Assembly: GCF_004337985.1 (NCBI RefSeq)
Contig: NC_043744.1
Span: 3,563,205 to 3,627,204 of the forward strand
DNA from: Pyricularia pennisetigena
Taxonomy: Eukaryota; Ascomycota; Sordariomycetes; Magnaporthales; Pyriculariaceae
DNA length: 64,000 nt
Direction: 5' to 3'
Numbering within the stretch: position 1 is the first letter of the stretch; each line of letters begins with the position of its first letter. Below, piece after piece: positions 45,917 to 57,274 of this stretch. A program made the translations under genes and the position numbers. A model generated the notes under the pieces. The model searched no databases. It had not been told where the DNA came from and was given only the letters and a program-made list of their open reading frames with translations.

Positions 45917-46995
45917 GAGTTCTTTTGTTCCTGGGTCATGATATCTGACAACCCTTTTCGTGGAAAAGGAATCAGCACTGTAGCCGTAATAAAAAGGGTA
46001 TCATGAACTTAATATTCAAAGGTGACCTAAAATCGGCTCTGTAAATAACAGTTGGGATTTGTGCAATAGCAATACCAAGTAGTGACAAAAAGACGGTAGA
46101 GATGGTTATTAAAGATAAAGGAAACATTATTGGTAATTACAATATATTGTACGGAGAACCGTGTGTGTAATTCGGGTATGTAGGGAGACTGTAAGGGGTT
46201 GACACTTCAAAGTAGGGAATCGACGAAGAATGGGGTTTATTTGAATAATAAAAACAAAACTGCTTCGTGGAATGTAAATGCAGCTAAAAATAATTGTACG
46301 CTATTTACGTGTGATTTTCTGTGGCTGGGACAGTAATAAATAGCCGCTAAACTTCCGCTCGGTTTTAAACAGGGTTGATTTGGTTAAACAACTCGCATCA
46401 AAAGCAATAGGACTCTGTAAAATAATTTATTTTTAACCGATTTACTTCGGGGTGTGGTTATTCCACAGCAACAAGTCGAACAAATCACAACCAAGTAGGA
46501 TACCTCTACAGCGCCTTTTCGTTTTTCACTACAGCTTAAATACCTAACAACTGCAAAGCCACAACAACTTTCCCACATACCACTTACCCACGTACCCGTC
46601 TAATTTATTTTTTTTTTTTCTTTTTCCCCAATCTTTGTATTGTCTTTTCCCCATATTCCACTTTCTCCGGCCATTTATCTAAAAGCTGTGGATTGTGCAC
46701 ATTAATATTTGAGATTGAAAGAGATATATTGGTCTCGCTATGTTACATAAAAGGGACTTTATTTAGGGTTAAGAGACCAGCCATTTGACCCTGATAAGCT
46801 TTCGTTATACTACAAATGTCACATTATTTGTTATTCATCGCCCCGTGTTTAGCTGGTGAGAGTATTGTCACAAGTTGTTAATAACAGTCGTCAATCCAAA
46901 GCATACGAGCATCGTTTTCTCTCTGAAAAAAATTAAACCAAAAATTGGTAAGGTTAAAAGGCAATAAATTATTTGGTTAAATCTCAGTGCTTAAC
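45917..46995. other. AT-rich decayed intergenic DNA
   Basis: No gene seen. A T run is at about 46608-46619. This is the right part of the second AT-rich island. Confidence 0.5.
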
Positions 46996-47084
46996 CTAGA
47001 CCCCTGCGGGAACCGAGCGTTCCATGTACCTTTCAGCCACATGGCTTTTCGGCCAACCCGATTGGCCGAACAAATCGCGCTCGT
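46996..47084 (+). repeat. End of a multicopy element, second copy of the repeat at 17.5-17.6 kb
   Basis: This block aligns with the reverse complement of about 17511-17617, sharing ACCTTTCAGCCACATGG and AATCGCGCTCG. It contains a perfect hairpin, CGGCCAA-N5-TTGGCCG (47050-47068). In the 17.5 kb copy that hairpin is damaged by C-to-T/G-to-A changes. The copy here is nearly unmutated, so it gives the pre-RIP form of the element end. Confidence 0.6.
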
Positions 47085-47178
47085 AGCGTTTTTTGGATGG
47101 ACCCACAGGTACATTCAAAACCACAGTTGATCGTTGGTTCAATTGTGGAGCTTTGGGTTTCAGGGATGAGCCCTGAAA

Positions 47179-47523
47179 TCATGTCGCGTTGCTGTTCTCA
47201 TCCCGCCCATCTGAATACTCGGCCGCTTCGACGCTAAGGGGTTCCGCGAAGGACGTTGGGCTCGATACAGGCTTTTTGCGAGACTTATGCTTTGAACTGG
47301 TGCGGGCGATAAAGTGCTTCTTGTCGCGGCGGGTTAGAGAGGGCTGATGTTTGTCCCCAGATATATGGATACTGCTGCCGTCGACGCCAACATTCGCGGT
47401 GTGTTCCCTGGGACAAGCGGATTCGCGGGATCCGGGACATGTCGTCGCTGATATGGATTTACCAAGGGTAACTTGGCAGATTAGTGCCATGGCGCCCCAG
47501 ACGGAAATCCCAAGTAGCTTCAT
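47179..47523 (-). CDS. Small secreted protein candidate (114 aa)
   Basis: Starting at the internal Met (47523) the protein opens with a convincing signal peptide (KLLGISVWGAMALICQVTLG). It continues as a small hydrophilic chain with two Cys soon after (TCPG...ACP), a basic KHKSRKKP-type stretch and an acidic end. The frame is open upstream to 47607, but that would bury the signal peptide. It sits at the edge of the decayed AT-rich island, 100 bp from a transposon end, the sort of place where effector genes are often found. No family is recognised; the single short ORF makes the call moderate. Confidence 0.5.
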   Translation of the reverse strand: MKLLGISVWGAMALICQVTLGKSISATTCPGSRESACPREHTANVGVDGSSIHISGDKHQPSLTRRDKKHFIARTSSKHKSRKKPVSSPTSFAEPLSVEAAEYSDGRDENSNAT

Positions 47524-48432
47524 TATCTTCCTATTAGAAGGGTTTTGTTTGAGAAGAAGTATGGTATAGCCCTTCTTTTCCCAAACTCCGTGATGACATC
47601 GCCCCATTCATTCCTCTCACTATTGTGTCCAATCCTACAAACTCAGAGTCCCTCAGTACGGTCGACACGAAGCCCAAAATCTCCATAGACCTGGCCATGT
47701 ATCCCAGCCAGACTCTGACCAGGCCCGCCAGCAGAAGCAAGAACGACGACGGGATGAAAGAACCCATCCAAGGCACAGAGAACTAGTATCGCTCTTCAAT
47801 GGTCGAAATTTCGAAAGTGGTTGTGAGAATAATATTTATTGTCAATTTGTCCGAGTATTCGCAAAACGCTCTATTGTTTGCGGTAAGGGAGGCTTGCCGC
47901 CCCTCGCCTCGTCATAGTAACTCTGCCCCAGCAGCAAGTATGAACTTAAAGGTCGCGCCAGTTTGCATGGCCGTTTGCATCGTTGCCAACCTCTCCCCGA
48001 TATTGCCGACCGCTAGTGGATGATTCACTATCTCGGTTGGATATTCGCCTGCGATGAACCGTAGCGAACAGTCACTTTGGACCCCGTTTGGCTCCAGCAG
48101 TGGCGTCTGCCCTCGTTCCGCAGCTTCGACATATTTCTCGTCGATTCATCGCTTGTGGATTTGACTGCCTCGCCTCTGGCTCTCAACGTCCCTGATCCTC
48201 TTGGTCCTTTCCTGTGTTTTCGCTCTGCAGCTGGCACAACTCACGAACCCACCATACTTTCATATCTAGTAAAAGGCATGAATTGCATTATTGTCGAGTA
48301 CGTATTGTGTTTTCTTTTATGTTGCATCTCTTTCTTTCGCCTATATGATAGGTGGACACTACTCCTATTGCTTTGGTAGGTCTCTTTTCTGCATTCCCGT
48401 ATGCCAAACATCACCCTCAGCCGTCCATGCTT
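47524..48432. other. Intergenic region with a possible membrane-protein fragment
   Basis: The minus-strand frame 47534-47776 begins with a hydrophobic helix (FIPSSFLLLLAGLVRVWLG) and continues MARSMEILGFVSTVLRDS. It reads like one exon of a membrane protein, yet no other exon is visible. Plus-strand frames 47799-48023 and 48077-48379 have no domain. Confidence 0.35.
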
Positions 48433-49230
48433 TTAGCTTTTGGTGGCCACCGTAACGAGCAACTCCATGTCCATTTTTATCCCGTCGTCGGTCGTGACTT
48501 TGTCCCATTCCCGCTTCATCACCTCCTTTGCCTGAGGCCTCAACTCAAGCGGGATCCCGCCGTACGTCTTGCCAGACGAGCTCGTGTCCAGCCACTCTAT
48601 CATGGCGTAGCCGTCCTTGACCTCCTTGACGAACTTGTTGATGACCATGGTGCAGTCGACAAAGCCCGCGAGGCTCAGCAGGTTCTCCATCTCTGCCCGC
48701 TTGACAAACTTGGGCCCTACGCCGTCCGTGTCAGGATACTGACAGAACGGCGGCTGCTTCATCACCCTGGCCTTGACCCTTTCGTGCTCCGCCTCAAAGT
48801 CCCCCGAGCCGCCTGAGATGCCCACGCGGCCGCCGCCCTGCTTCAGAACCCGGTAGAACTCACGCACCGCTCGGGCCTGGTCCCCGATCCAGTGGAAGGT
48901 CGAGTTGACGTAGACGATATCGAAGCTGCCGTCGGCGAACCGTGACAGGTCCTCGGCTTGGCCCACTTGAAATGTCAGGTTGGGTCTGGTGGTGGCCAGT
49001 TCCTGAGCCAGGGCGATGCGCTCCTTGCTGGGGTCAACGCCGACTACCTTTCCGGTCGGCCCAACGAGCTCCGCAATGTGTGCCGTCAGGTTCCCTGGCC
49101 CGCAGCCGACGTCCAAGACGTGCATGCCGGGTTTGACTGCGAGTCGGTCGAGGAGGAACAAGCCGGCGTTGTGTTGGGTGGCATTATTGACCGTGTAGCC
49201 CTTGGCCAGTTCTTTCGTGTCTGCGACCAT
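48433..49230 (-). CDS. Class I SAM-dependent methyltransferase (265 aa)
   Basis: Single exon. Motif I VLDVGCGPGN at 38-47, a following acidic VVGVDPS, and FDIVYVNSTFHWI at the end of the fold are typical of the UbiE/Methyltransf_11-25 group. The early YTVNNATQHN segment and the C-terminal region resemble fungal small-molecule methyltransferases of unknown substrate. The start is preceded by a long pyrimidine tract on the coding strand's complement (49231-49266). No biosynthetic partner lies next to it, so its role is open. Confidence 0.85.
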   Translation of the reverse strand: MVADTKELAKGYTVNNATQHNAGLFLLDRLAVKPGMHVLDVGCGPGNLTAHIAELVGPTGKVVGVDPSKERIALAQELATTRPNLTFQVGQAEDLSRFADGSFDIVYVNSTFHWIGDQARAVREFYRVLKQGGGRVGISGGSGDFEAEHERVKARVMKQPPFCQYPDTDGVGPKFVKRAEMENLLSLAGFVDCTMVINKFVKEVKDGYAMIEWLDTSSSGKTYGGIPLELRPQAKEVMKREWDKVTTDDGIKMDMELLVTVATKS

Positions 49231-51411
49231 TTTCTTTTCTTTTTTTTTTCTCTCTTTTTTTTTTTTGATCTGTGTGCAATGGCGCAGGAGAGAGATGGGC
49301 GTAGGAATGCAGGTTCCGGCAGAGTGTATTACTTTTATCAGTGTTACTTACATTGGACGACACGATTGCCGATCGGTTAGCAAATTCGTCCTACCGCGGA
49401 GTTGGAGACAAACCAACTTTTTGGGGTTTTAGGCCCTGCATCTGGGCTTGGAGCTTCTCATGAGCCCATCTCTGCAACTCAAAATCAACCGTGTCATCCC
49501 ATTTATACTTTGAGTTCTCGGCAGGTAGTCTTGGCCGGATCGGCTAGACTGTATTAGGTATGCCGCTAAGTTGCATCCATCTTGCAGATACCATAAAGAC
49601 TATTCCGGCCGGGCCTTCAGAGCTGTAGTCTCAACTCAACCACGGTTCTGATTCGTGGTGATGGGCCCATCAACTGACCCGAACCGTCATGACTTGAATT
49701 GCTAATTTGCCCTAAATCTTTAAGTTTATTAGGATCTGGGAATTCTACCCGAGCTCTTTTTGCCGTAAAGATTGGGTTGGTGAAGCTACAGCAAAGATGT
49801 TGCCGATATAGTTGTTGCATGTAACATTTCAGATGTGGCGTCGCTTATATTGGCTTGGCTTTCCCAAGGTGGGCCTCATTAGGTGCCCAGTCACGGGCCA
49901 GTGCAAACCCTACTTTAACTACACTGCATGGCTAGGTGTTCTGTCGTGTATTGATTTGCAGGAAAACGAAAGCGAAGAGAGCTCTGAGTCGAGTTTAGAG
50001 CCGTGCCGTAAGCCGACGGTCCGGCATGCGAGTCAAGGCGGTCCAGAACATCAGGAATAGGCCGGGAAATGATGAACGACAAGGAAATATAGGCCGACCT
50101 TGAGCAAAAGTGGGCCTTTTAGACCGGGAAAGACGGCAACGGATAATTTATAGATCGAATCAAAATACCACTTCTTCTCTACCGTGTCACGTTTTGTTCC
50201 ATCTTGCCTCGTAGTGCGCCCGTCCGGGGCTTTATCCGTATACACGGCAAACAGCAGACGTACTGATGCTATTATGGAACATACTTGTACAACTAACAAC
50301 TAACAAGTTCCCCATGAGGCTATGAGTCTGTCGTATTCATCCTTTGCAATGACTGTGCACAAATGTGCCAGAGCTGCTTCAACGTGATTTTGCAAGTCGC
50401 ACATGCGCGGCTATTTATGCATCGCCAAGAATTATATAATAGGGTGAGCTGTTTTGTTCTTATACCGAAACTCTGACCAGCCTGTTTGCCGAGTTGCCGA
50501 GCGGCGAGAAGTAGGTACGAAGGCAGGTGGGTAGGTCACCTGTCGGGCCCATGACCAGCTCTTTCGCTTCTTAGGATCACTTTCTGGCCATAAAGACACT
50601 GCGTTTTCTGCTTTATGGTAATGCATTGACTCATACTCATTAGGTGCTACTAGATGTACCCAGAGCAACAGTCCCGAAAGACTGGGTCGGTTGCCTTCAG
50701 CTACAAGTCATTGTTGATGCGGTGCGCGCGCCAGGCTTGGTTCTCCTGCGCGAACTACTCTTACAAAATGCCTAGGAAGGACCGTTGGGCTCCAAACTCG
50801 GATGATTAGAGTGAGGACAACGTTGTTTGATGGTGGGAGAAGCATTATGACTATACGTAGGAGGTGGCTGATGATGTGAAGATAGCTGGGTAATTTTCTT
50901 CTGTTCGTTTGTTTGTCCTCTTCTTTTCTTTGTTTTGGAAAGCGGGAGATACGGACATGTATTGGCAGATAAGCTAGATCTCAAGCAAAATGTGGACAGC
51001 CTTGAATGTCCACGATACCCTCGAAAGCATTGTATCTCTCCAGTACAAAACCTCGGAGCCATATTTTCAATCGTATCAACCTCCAGACATTTATTGGGCG
51101 AGATTAGCAATCAAATCAATAATGTAAAGCACATATTTCCTCGTAGAGCCCAAGAACTGATCTAGAAGACATACTAACACTGTACACACTAGCTACCTAC
51201 GTGTTCAGCTACCTAACTATTACGGATCAACATTGCGTACGAGACTTGAACAAGAATGGTTCCTCGAAGATAAGTTGAAGAAGAGGGAGCATGGGTCTGC
51301 AAGTGAAACAATACGGCATGATTTGAAAAAAATACAGCAAAGCAGACATGGCATATAAAAATATAAACATTACTCTCTATGTCATGTTTAGGTATTACGG
51401 TTTGCTACAAC
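49231..51411. other. 2.2-kb intergenic region
   Basis: No supported gene. T-rich tract at 49231-49266 (methyltransferase promoter). The open frames 49812-50060, 50051-50299, 50432-50668 and 50772-51110 lack domains or signals. Confidence 0.45.
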
Positions 51412-53017
51412 TCAGAGCTGCATATCTCTTGTCGACCACTCTCGAATCATCCCGCCATACTTGCCCCCGAACAGAACCGGAACCGGCCCGAACAAGACGG
51501 CCAAGAGCGCAAGCAGGGTATTCCCCCAGCCCCAGCCCAGCGACCGATACAGCGTCAACCCGCTCAGCGGCAGCAACGCGCCCACCAGGCCCCTCAGCAC
51601 GGCGTTGGCCGCCACCGCGCTGGCGGCGTACTCCTCAAACGCGTCGATGAGGTACGTCTGGACGCCGACAAAGATGGGGATGCTCGCGAAGCCCGACACG
51701 GCCGTCCCGAGCATCGGCACGGCCCAGTGCACGCCGTACTCCACCCCCCAGCCGTAGATGAGCAGCCCCGTGGGGAAAAGCAGCGTGCCCGGGAGGGCGA
51801 TGACGGGCGGCAGTCTGTCCTCGGGCGTGACTTCGTACCCGGCTTTGGTGCGCCGCTTGATGGTGTTGTCGCTAAAGTAGGCCACGTACGGCGGGCCCAG
51901 GAGCGTGGCCAGTCCGCCCGGCAGGAAGACGAGGCCCGTGGCTAGAGGGGAAAAGCCGTACACCTCGCCAAAGACGAAGGAATAGGTCGACCAGAGTAGG
52001 TACAGCGTGCCGTAGACGATGGCGACGTAGGTGCAGAGGATGGTGACCATGGGACAGAAAAGGAGCAGGCGCGTAGGTCGAACAATGCTCTTGACGAAAA
52101 GATGAGCAGGAGAGACGCCGGATGCAAGGCGAGAACGGCAGTTTGGGTTGTTGGTTTGCTCGCGAAGCTTTGCTGCTTTTCGGGCGAGGAGGACAGCTGG
52201 GTAAGTCTCACGAAGGATGACGAAGGAGGCGATTGTCATTAGACCAGCCTGGTTTGGTTATTGTCAGGATGTTATAACTTCTCGTAGACGTCACGGGAAG
52301 AAACGGAAAGTACACACAACCATGGAGATGGACCAAAATAGCCACCGCCAGCCCGCAGCCTCGGTGACCTTGCCTCCAATTATCGGCCCGATGGTCGGTC
52401 CCAGAACCGTGGCGGCCGACCAGACCGATGCGGCCTTGCCGCGCTTGTGCTTGGGCATAAGGTCCGCTATGCTTCCAGACCCGATGGCGACGGTCGCGAC
52501 GCCAAAGAACCCAGACAGGAACCGCATGGCGAGCAGCTGGCCAGTCGTGTGGGCAAAGCCGCAGCCGGCCGTGAAAGTGGTGAGTAGGATATTAGTGACA
52601 TTATAAATGCGGACGCGACCGTAGAGCTCGCTCAAAGGGGCCAGGATGAGCGGTCCGCTGGCGAATCCCAGGACGAATATGGAGACGATGAAGGTTGCAA
52701 ACGTGTCGGACTCAGTCTTCAGGTCTGACATGATCAGGGGAACAGCTGGTGCAACCATGGATGATATGAATGGCCTTTTGGACGGGTTGACATTTGCATT
52801 AGCGGCTAGATGCATCAATATTCGGCGCCAAAAATTTGACTTACATTATGAAACTGATGGATGAGATTGTGACAATGTTGAGCCACTTGGACCAATCCGG
52901 CCAATTCTGAGGGTTTTGCGCATCTTCATGTTCGCTTGGATCCCACCAGACGTCTAGCACCGACACCCCAGCGGCGATGACACTGGCACTTTTCGAGTCG
53001 TCCATATCGAGAGACAT
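51412..53017 (-). CDS. MFS transporter, DHA1 family (488 aa, two introns)
   Basis: Exons on the minus strand: 53017-52845, 52774-52318 and 52248-51412. Introns are 70 and 69 nt, GT-AG. The N-terminal cytosolic part ends WPDWSKWLNIVTIS before helix 1. Exon 2 gives MVAPAVPLIMSDL and the DHA1 motif LAPLSELYGRVRIYNV. The central helix carries VLGPTIGPIIGG (motif C, antiporter signature). The last exon holds six helices and ends STRDMQL. Motif C supports export rather than import. The donor of intron 2 was chosen as GTT|GTGTGT for frame; a GTT donor three bases upstream is possible. It faces no obvious biosynthetic gene. Confidence 0.87.
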
Positions 53018-54439
53018 GTTTTTTATTGGCGACTTCCATTGGTTGCATGCGATTGATGGTAGGGATATATCTGTTGACCACCAACCTCCGTGTCAGGAGT
53101 CCAACGTCCCGCTTAGACACAGTGTCTTTTTGACAGTAGGGACCCCCTCCTTGAGTATCAGATGTGATTCACGCTCTAGTCTAGCGTGCCCTAAACAGCA
53201 GATACTACGTAGGAAAGAAGGAAGGCAAATCGGGACGAAATCTGCCCAATTCTAGAGTTCGGGCCCCCGCGTTTCTTACCTACCATAGTAGCACGTGGTC
53301 GGATCTTTAGGATTTGTTGACATGTGGGATGACACTGCTATGTTGAAAGAAAATTACTGTTTAAATCCTCGTGGAGACGTCATAAACTCTATCGAGTCGT
53401 TCCCATATGCATTAAAAGCAATCTCATCGCCTCAAAGAGATTCGGCTGCACCAACTGATGACCGTGGAGCCTTTGCTTCTCACGATCTTGAATGTATTTA
53501 CTACATAAGCAGAACTGTGTGCATGTTTGTTGACACCCAAGGATACCCAAGGACCCTTTAACAAACAGTCAATTCAACCAAGAAAACTGTCATGTTTCTC
53601 CTACGTTGTTCGCATCCACACTGGATGAATTTTAGCCGTAAAACTCGAACAGTCATCACAGACACTATATACCAGAATTAGGGGGTTGTTGATGATGAAA
53701 TGCCGAAAATCAACACTTACTTTGGCACGACACCTCTCAAGGTGGGTACTTATGCCAGTGATTTAGCATCGCAGACTTAGGGACTTGCTAAAGAGAAAAC
53801 AGAAGCGCAGGATAACAGTAAGGTTCATTGCCATATGGCTATAATAGGCGCCAAACAGCAGAATACAGAGCTGTGGTCTTTCCCAGTAGCTTGGTTTGGG
53901 AACGAGGTTCATACGACCACCCATTCTTTCTAAGCACCCCCCGCGCCATATTGGCAAAACAGCAATATCAAGATCCCGTCAGCTCGTATTGCATCTAGAT
54001 AGCATACATTCGCGCGACCTGGATCCACGAGTCAGCAAAATGGGCAGATGCGCGGACCCGAACCCAAAGAGGCTAGTAACGCATCTTGCAAAGCCCTTCA
54101 GCTCGAGTGATACGACGAATACGGCAGATGATCCATCTGTTCATCAGACGAGGCGATGCCGCCGCATTCGGCTGCAGAGTCGCTCGGGCGTGATTAAAGA
54201 CCGTGCCGTTTCCGGATCCCGGCGGCATTACATCCTATTCTTTTTTTTTTTTATTTATTTTGCATTAAGAATAGTCGGTTATCCTGCATCCTACGTCTCG
54301 GCTGCTTCCTGTGCTGTGTATGTGCGTCTCATCTACAGAGAAATGAAGAAAAATAAGAAGAAAAAAAAAAGAAATCTCTCTAACAACAGACCAAGCTTTC
54401 CCAAGAGGAAGCATCTAATAAAACTCTACTTTGAATTAA
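53018..54439. other. 1.4-kb intergenic region
   Basis: No supported gene. T-rich at 54240-54252 and A-rich at 54346-54371. Short frames (53295-53561, 53896-54450) show no domain. Confidence 0.45.
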
Positions 54440-55561
54440 TTATAAACTAGCTTTAACTTCTTCTAATGATGACATAACCACAGGGACCCCCACCGGCAGG
54501 GCCGTAAAGCGCCGAACCAGCTCATCTCTCGAGACGTGCTCGAGCTTCAGCTTGGCCAGGTTCCTCCCCGTCCGCATATAATCCTCGCCCATGACCATCT
54601 GCGCCATGACAATGACTGCCGTGATGGGCGATGCGTCAATGCCCAGCTTCTGCGCGAGGCAGTGCCAAGCCACCAACAAATCGGCCACGTCCTCGGATAT
54701 GTTGCGGTTCCGGATCGTCGGTGGCGCGCGGAGCTTATTATGTGGGGGTGAATGCCTGCCCAGGTCGACGAGGTCCTCAAAGTGCTGGTCGTAACATTCG
54801 TTTGAGATTTGCAGCGACGAGCCTATGTGCAAGCCAAACGCGGCGCCGATCTGGCTGCGCACCAGGTCGATGGCCTCCATCGCGTTGGCCACGGACCGCG
54901 TGAGCCCGTCGCGGTATGATAAAAAGTCGCCTGCCGTGTCCTCAATGCGGCCAGCGTTGAGGAGGACCAGCGGCGGGTGGAAGGTGCCGTTGATGTTGCA
55001 GAGGCAGGCTTCGATTATTGTGCACCACCTCAGGTTGACTCGTGGGAACACGGCCTGGACCTCGTCGTACTGCACGCGATCCCTGTGCAGCGCGGCAATG
55101 AAGACCCGCTTCTTTTTGCCAAAGACCAGCAGCTGGCCCTGGTCGTCCATGCGGCACGAGTAGGGCGAGAGGTTCGTCTCGAGCACATTGGCCACCCGGA
55201 GTCCATTGACCAGCGAGAAGAGGTTGCCGGGAACCGCGATTATGGTATGCTGGCTGAGATCAAAGGGCCTAAGAAGCCGCAGGATGCTCTCCTGGGCGCT
55301 GGAGGGGACGGCAAGAACGAGGATCCGAGAAAACTCGACGGCCTCGGCTATGTCGGTGGTGATGTGGACGTCCTGGACGCAGCGAAAGACGCCATCGACG
55401 GCCAGACAGCCACGGGCCTGCACCTTGCGGGCGTGCTGCTGATGCTCCGGATGTGAATACACCAGGGTTTTTGTCCCGTGGTTTTGAAGATCTGCCGCCA
55501 GGGCAAAACCTGCCGGTCCAGCGCCCAAGATGGCGGCGTTGTATCTGAAGGGCAAGTCCAT
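54440..55561 (-). CDS. Octopine/opine dehydrogenase family protein (373 aa)
   Basis: Single exon. I start at 55561 (MDLPFRY); the frame is open 40 codons further up but without family character. The Rossmann loop GAGPAG is at 13-18. The C-terminal helical domain has NGTFHP (191-196), whose His is the catalytic residue of octopine/opine dehydrogenases, followed by a long helical region. The family condenses an amino acid with a 2-oxo acid using NAD(P)H, or acts on related substrates; fungal members are poorly characterised. A ketopantoate-reductase-like fold is the alternative but lacks this motif. It lies alone between an MFS gene and a surface protein. Confidence 0.8.
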   Translation of the reverse strand: MDLPFRYNAAILGAGPAGFALAADLQNHGTKTLVYSHPEHQQHARKVQARGCLAVDGVFRCVQDVHITTDIAEAVEFSRILVLAVPSSAQESILRLLRPFDLSQHTIIAVPGNLFSLVNGLRVANVLETNLSPYSCRMDDQGQLLVFGKKKRVFIAALHRDRVQYDEVQAVFPRVNLRWCTIIEACLCNINGTFHPPLVLLNAGRIEDTAGDFLSYRDGLTRSVANAMEAIDLVRSQIGAAFGLHIGSSLQISNECYDQHFEDLVDLGRHSPPHNKLRAPPTIRNRNISEDVADLLVAWHCLAQKLGIDASPITAVIVMAQMVMGEDYMRTGRNLAKLKLEHVSRDELVRRFTALPVGVPVVMSSLEEVKASL

Positions 55562-57005
55562 GGTAGATTGTGACGTGTGTTTGTCGGTGGCTACAATTTT
55601 ATTGGGCGAGACCGTGTTATTGTGCGAGCTTGAACGGGTCGGGTAAAGAAGATGATGGTCCGAAATCACATCGGCTGGCACACTCGGTATCTGGAAGGGA
55701 TCGTGTCACATTTGTTAGCCAAGATTAAGATATCTGATGAAATAAGATCGACAAGATGATAACAAAAATAAAAAGCTTACTTCAGATATAAAACCGTTCG
55801 TCTTCCATTTAAATAATGCGGACGCTCTCGCACCGAGTGCGACCGCGACTCGGGCAGGCCATGAAGATCTCCCGGTGCCATCCATCTGATTCAGGCTGGG
55901 GTTGCGTCAGAAGTGTCTGCGAAAGCGAAACAGTCCAGAATGTCGGATCTAGACCCTCCAAATGTCGGCAAAATCCCGACGTGTCACGGGTGTCAAGTTG
56001 CTGAACCATTGAACTGCTCCTTATGTCTGCAGGCCATTCTTCTGACATCTTTGAGGGGGGGGGAAGCATTTGAAATATGCATAACAAATGGTATCAGGGG
56101 CACAACACAGAAGAGACCCAGAAGCGCGTGGCTGACAGGTACTGAGTTTTTCTTCTTCCTGACATGGAAACAGCACCAATTAGGAATGGCCCTTGGGTTA
56201 AAAACTTGAAGAAAAGTCTGAAACCGGTAAGGTTGTACGAAAAATTTAGGTAGGAACCTACCGTGGAAAACCTTGGGAAAGCACGCGTCGTTGAGACGAA
56301 AATGTCTCGACATCAGACGAGGCGGAGGTTGGGGAAGGGCATGGATATGAGAGTTAAGAAGTAGATAAGATAGGTTTACGCTGGTCGCGCCTGCAGCGAC
56401 ATCGGGTACATCAAACATGACAAGCCGCGACAGTTGATTTGCAGAGGTAGGCACTCATCCATGCTCAGCCTCTTCCCTCCTTGGCTTAGGCTTCTATGAG
56501 AGAGCACGAGATTTGAAGCTGAAGAAGGTTTTGGTCCAATTGGGGTCGACGAACTTGTGTAACGTGGTCGATCTTTCTACTGCATCATATTAGGCGGCCA
56601 GGTTTCTCCTCTTTACCTAACCCAGGATGCAGATGGTGAGTTCTTAGAGGTACCTGAGACAGTACGTTGCAGCGCTTATCGGCGACTCGATTGTCTTCGA
56701 CAACAAAACAACGGTGCATACAGGTTGCGTCGCCAAGTGCAACTAGTCTCGATATGTCAACAATCGCGGCGGAGTAAGGCTTTATTTTGAGGATAGATGG
56801 AGATCATCAGCAACATCAACAGCGTCATTTTATTATTTGCTTCTGAGCAACGATTGCTTTTGATGGGATGGGAAGCCACAAAGTACCATCGAGCCTTTGA
56901 ACCCCCCGCCTTAGATCTTGCATTGACTTTTGGCTACCCGTCCAGTTATCGGGTTTTTTTCCACCAAAGCCTAAGGAACCTTGGCAATCTTAAAATATAG
57001 CAAAC
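55562..57005. other. 1.4-kb intergenic region
   Basis: The first 100 bp are the leader of the opine dehydrogenase gene. No other gene is supported: frames at 55809-56087, 55993-56454 and 56797-57000 have no domain. Confidence 0.45.
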
Positions 57006-57235
57006 TCAACTAAGCCAGGCGGTCTTCACACGCNNNNNNNNNNNGCCCTGCACAGAAGGGAGTTTTGCAGCCGTTGCTGCAGCCTGGGCTTTGCTTTTCT
57101 TCTTCCTCATCTGCAGCCACAGAGTGGCGGCCGCAATCATCAAGCTAGGCACACCGACGCCCAGACTGGCCGCCAGGGCGATCACGTCTGACTGGCTGAG
57201 ACCCCCCTTACTCGCCGAAGCTCCATCGCCGCTAC

Positions 57236-57274
<39 letters not shown>

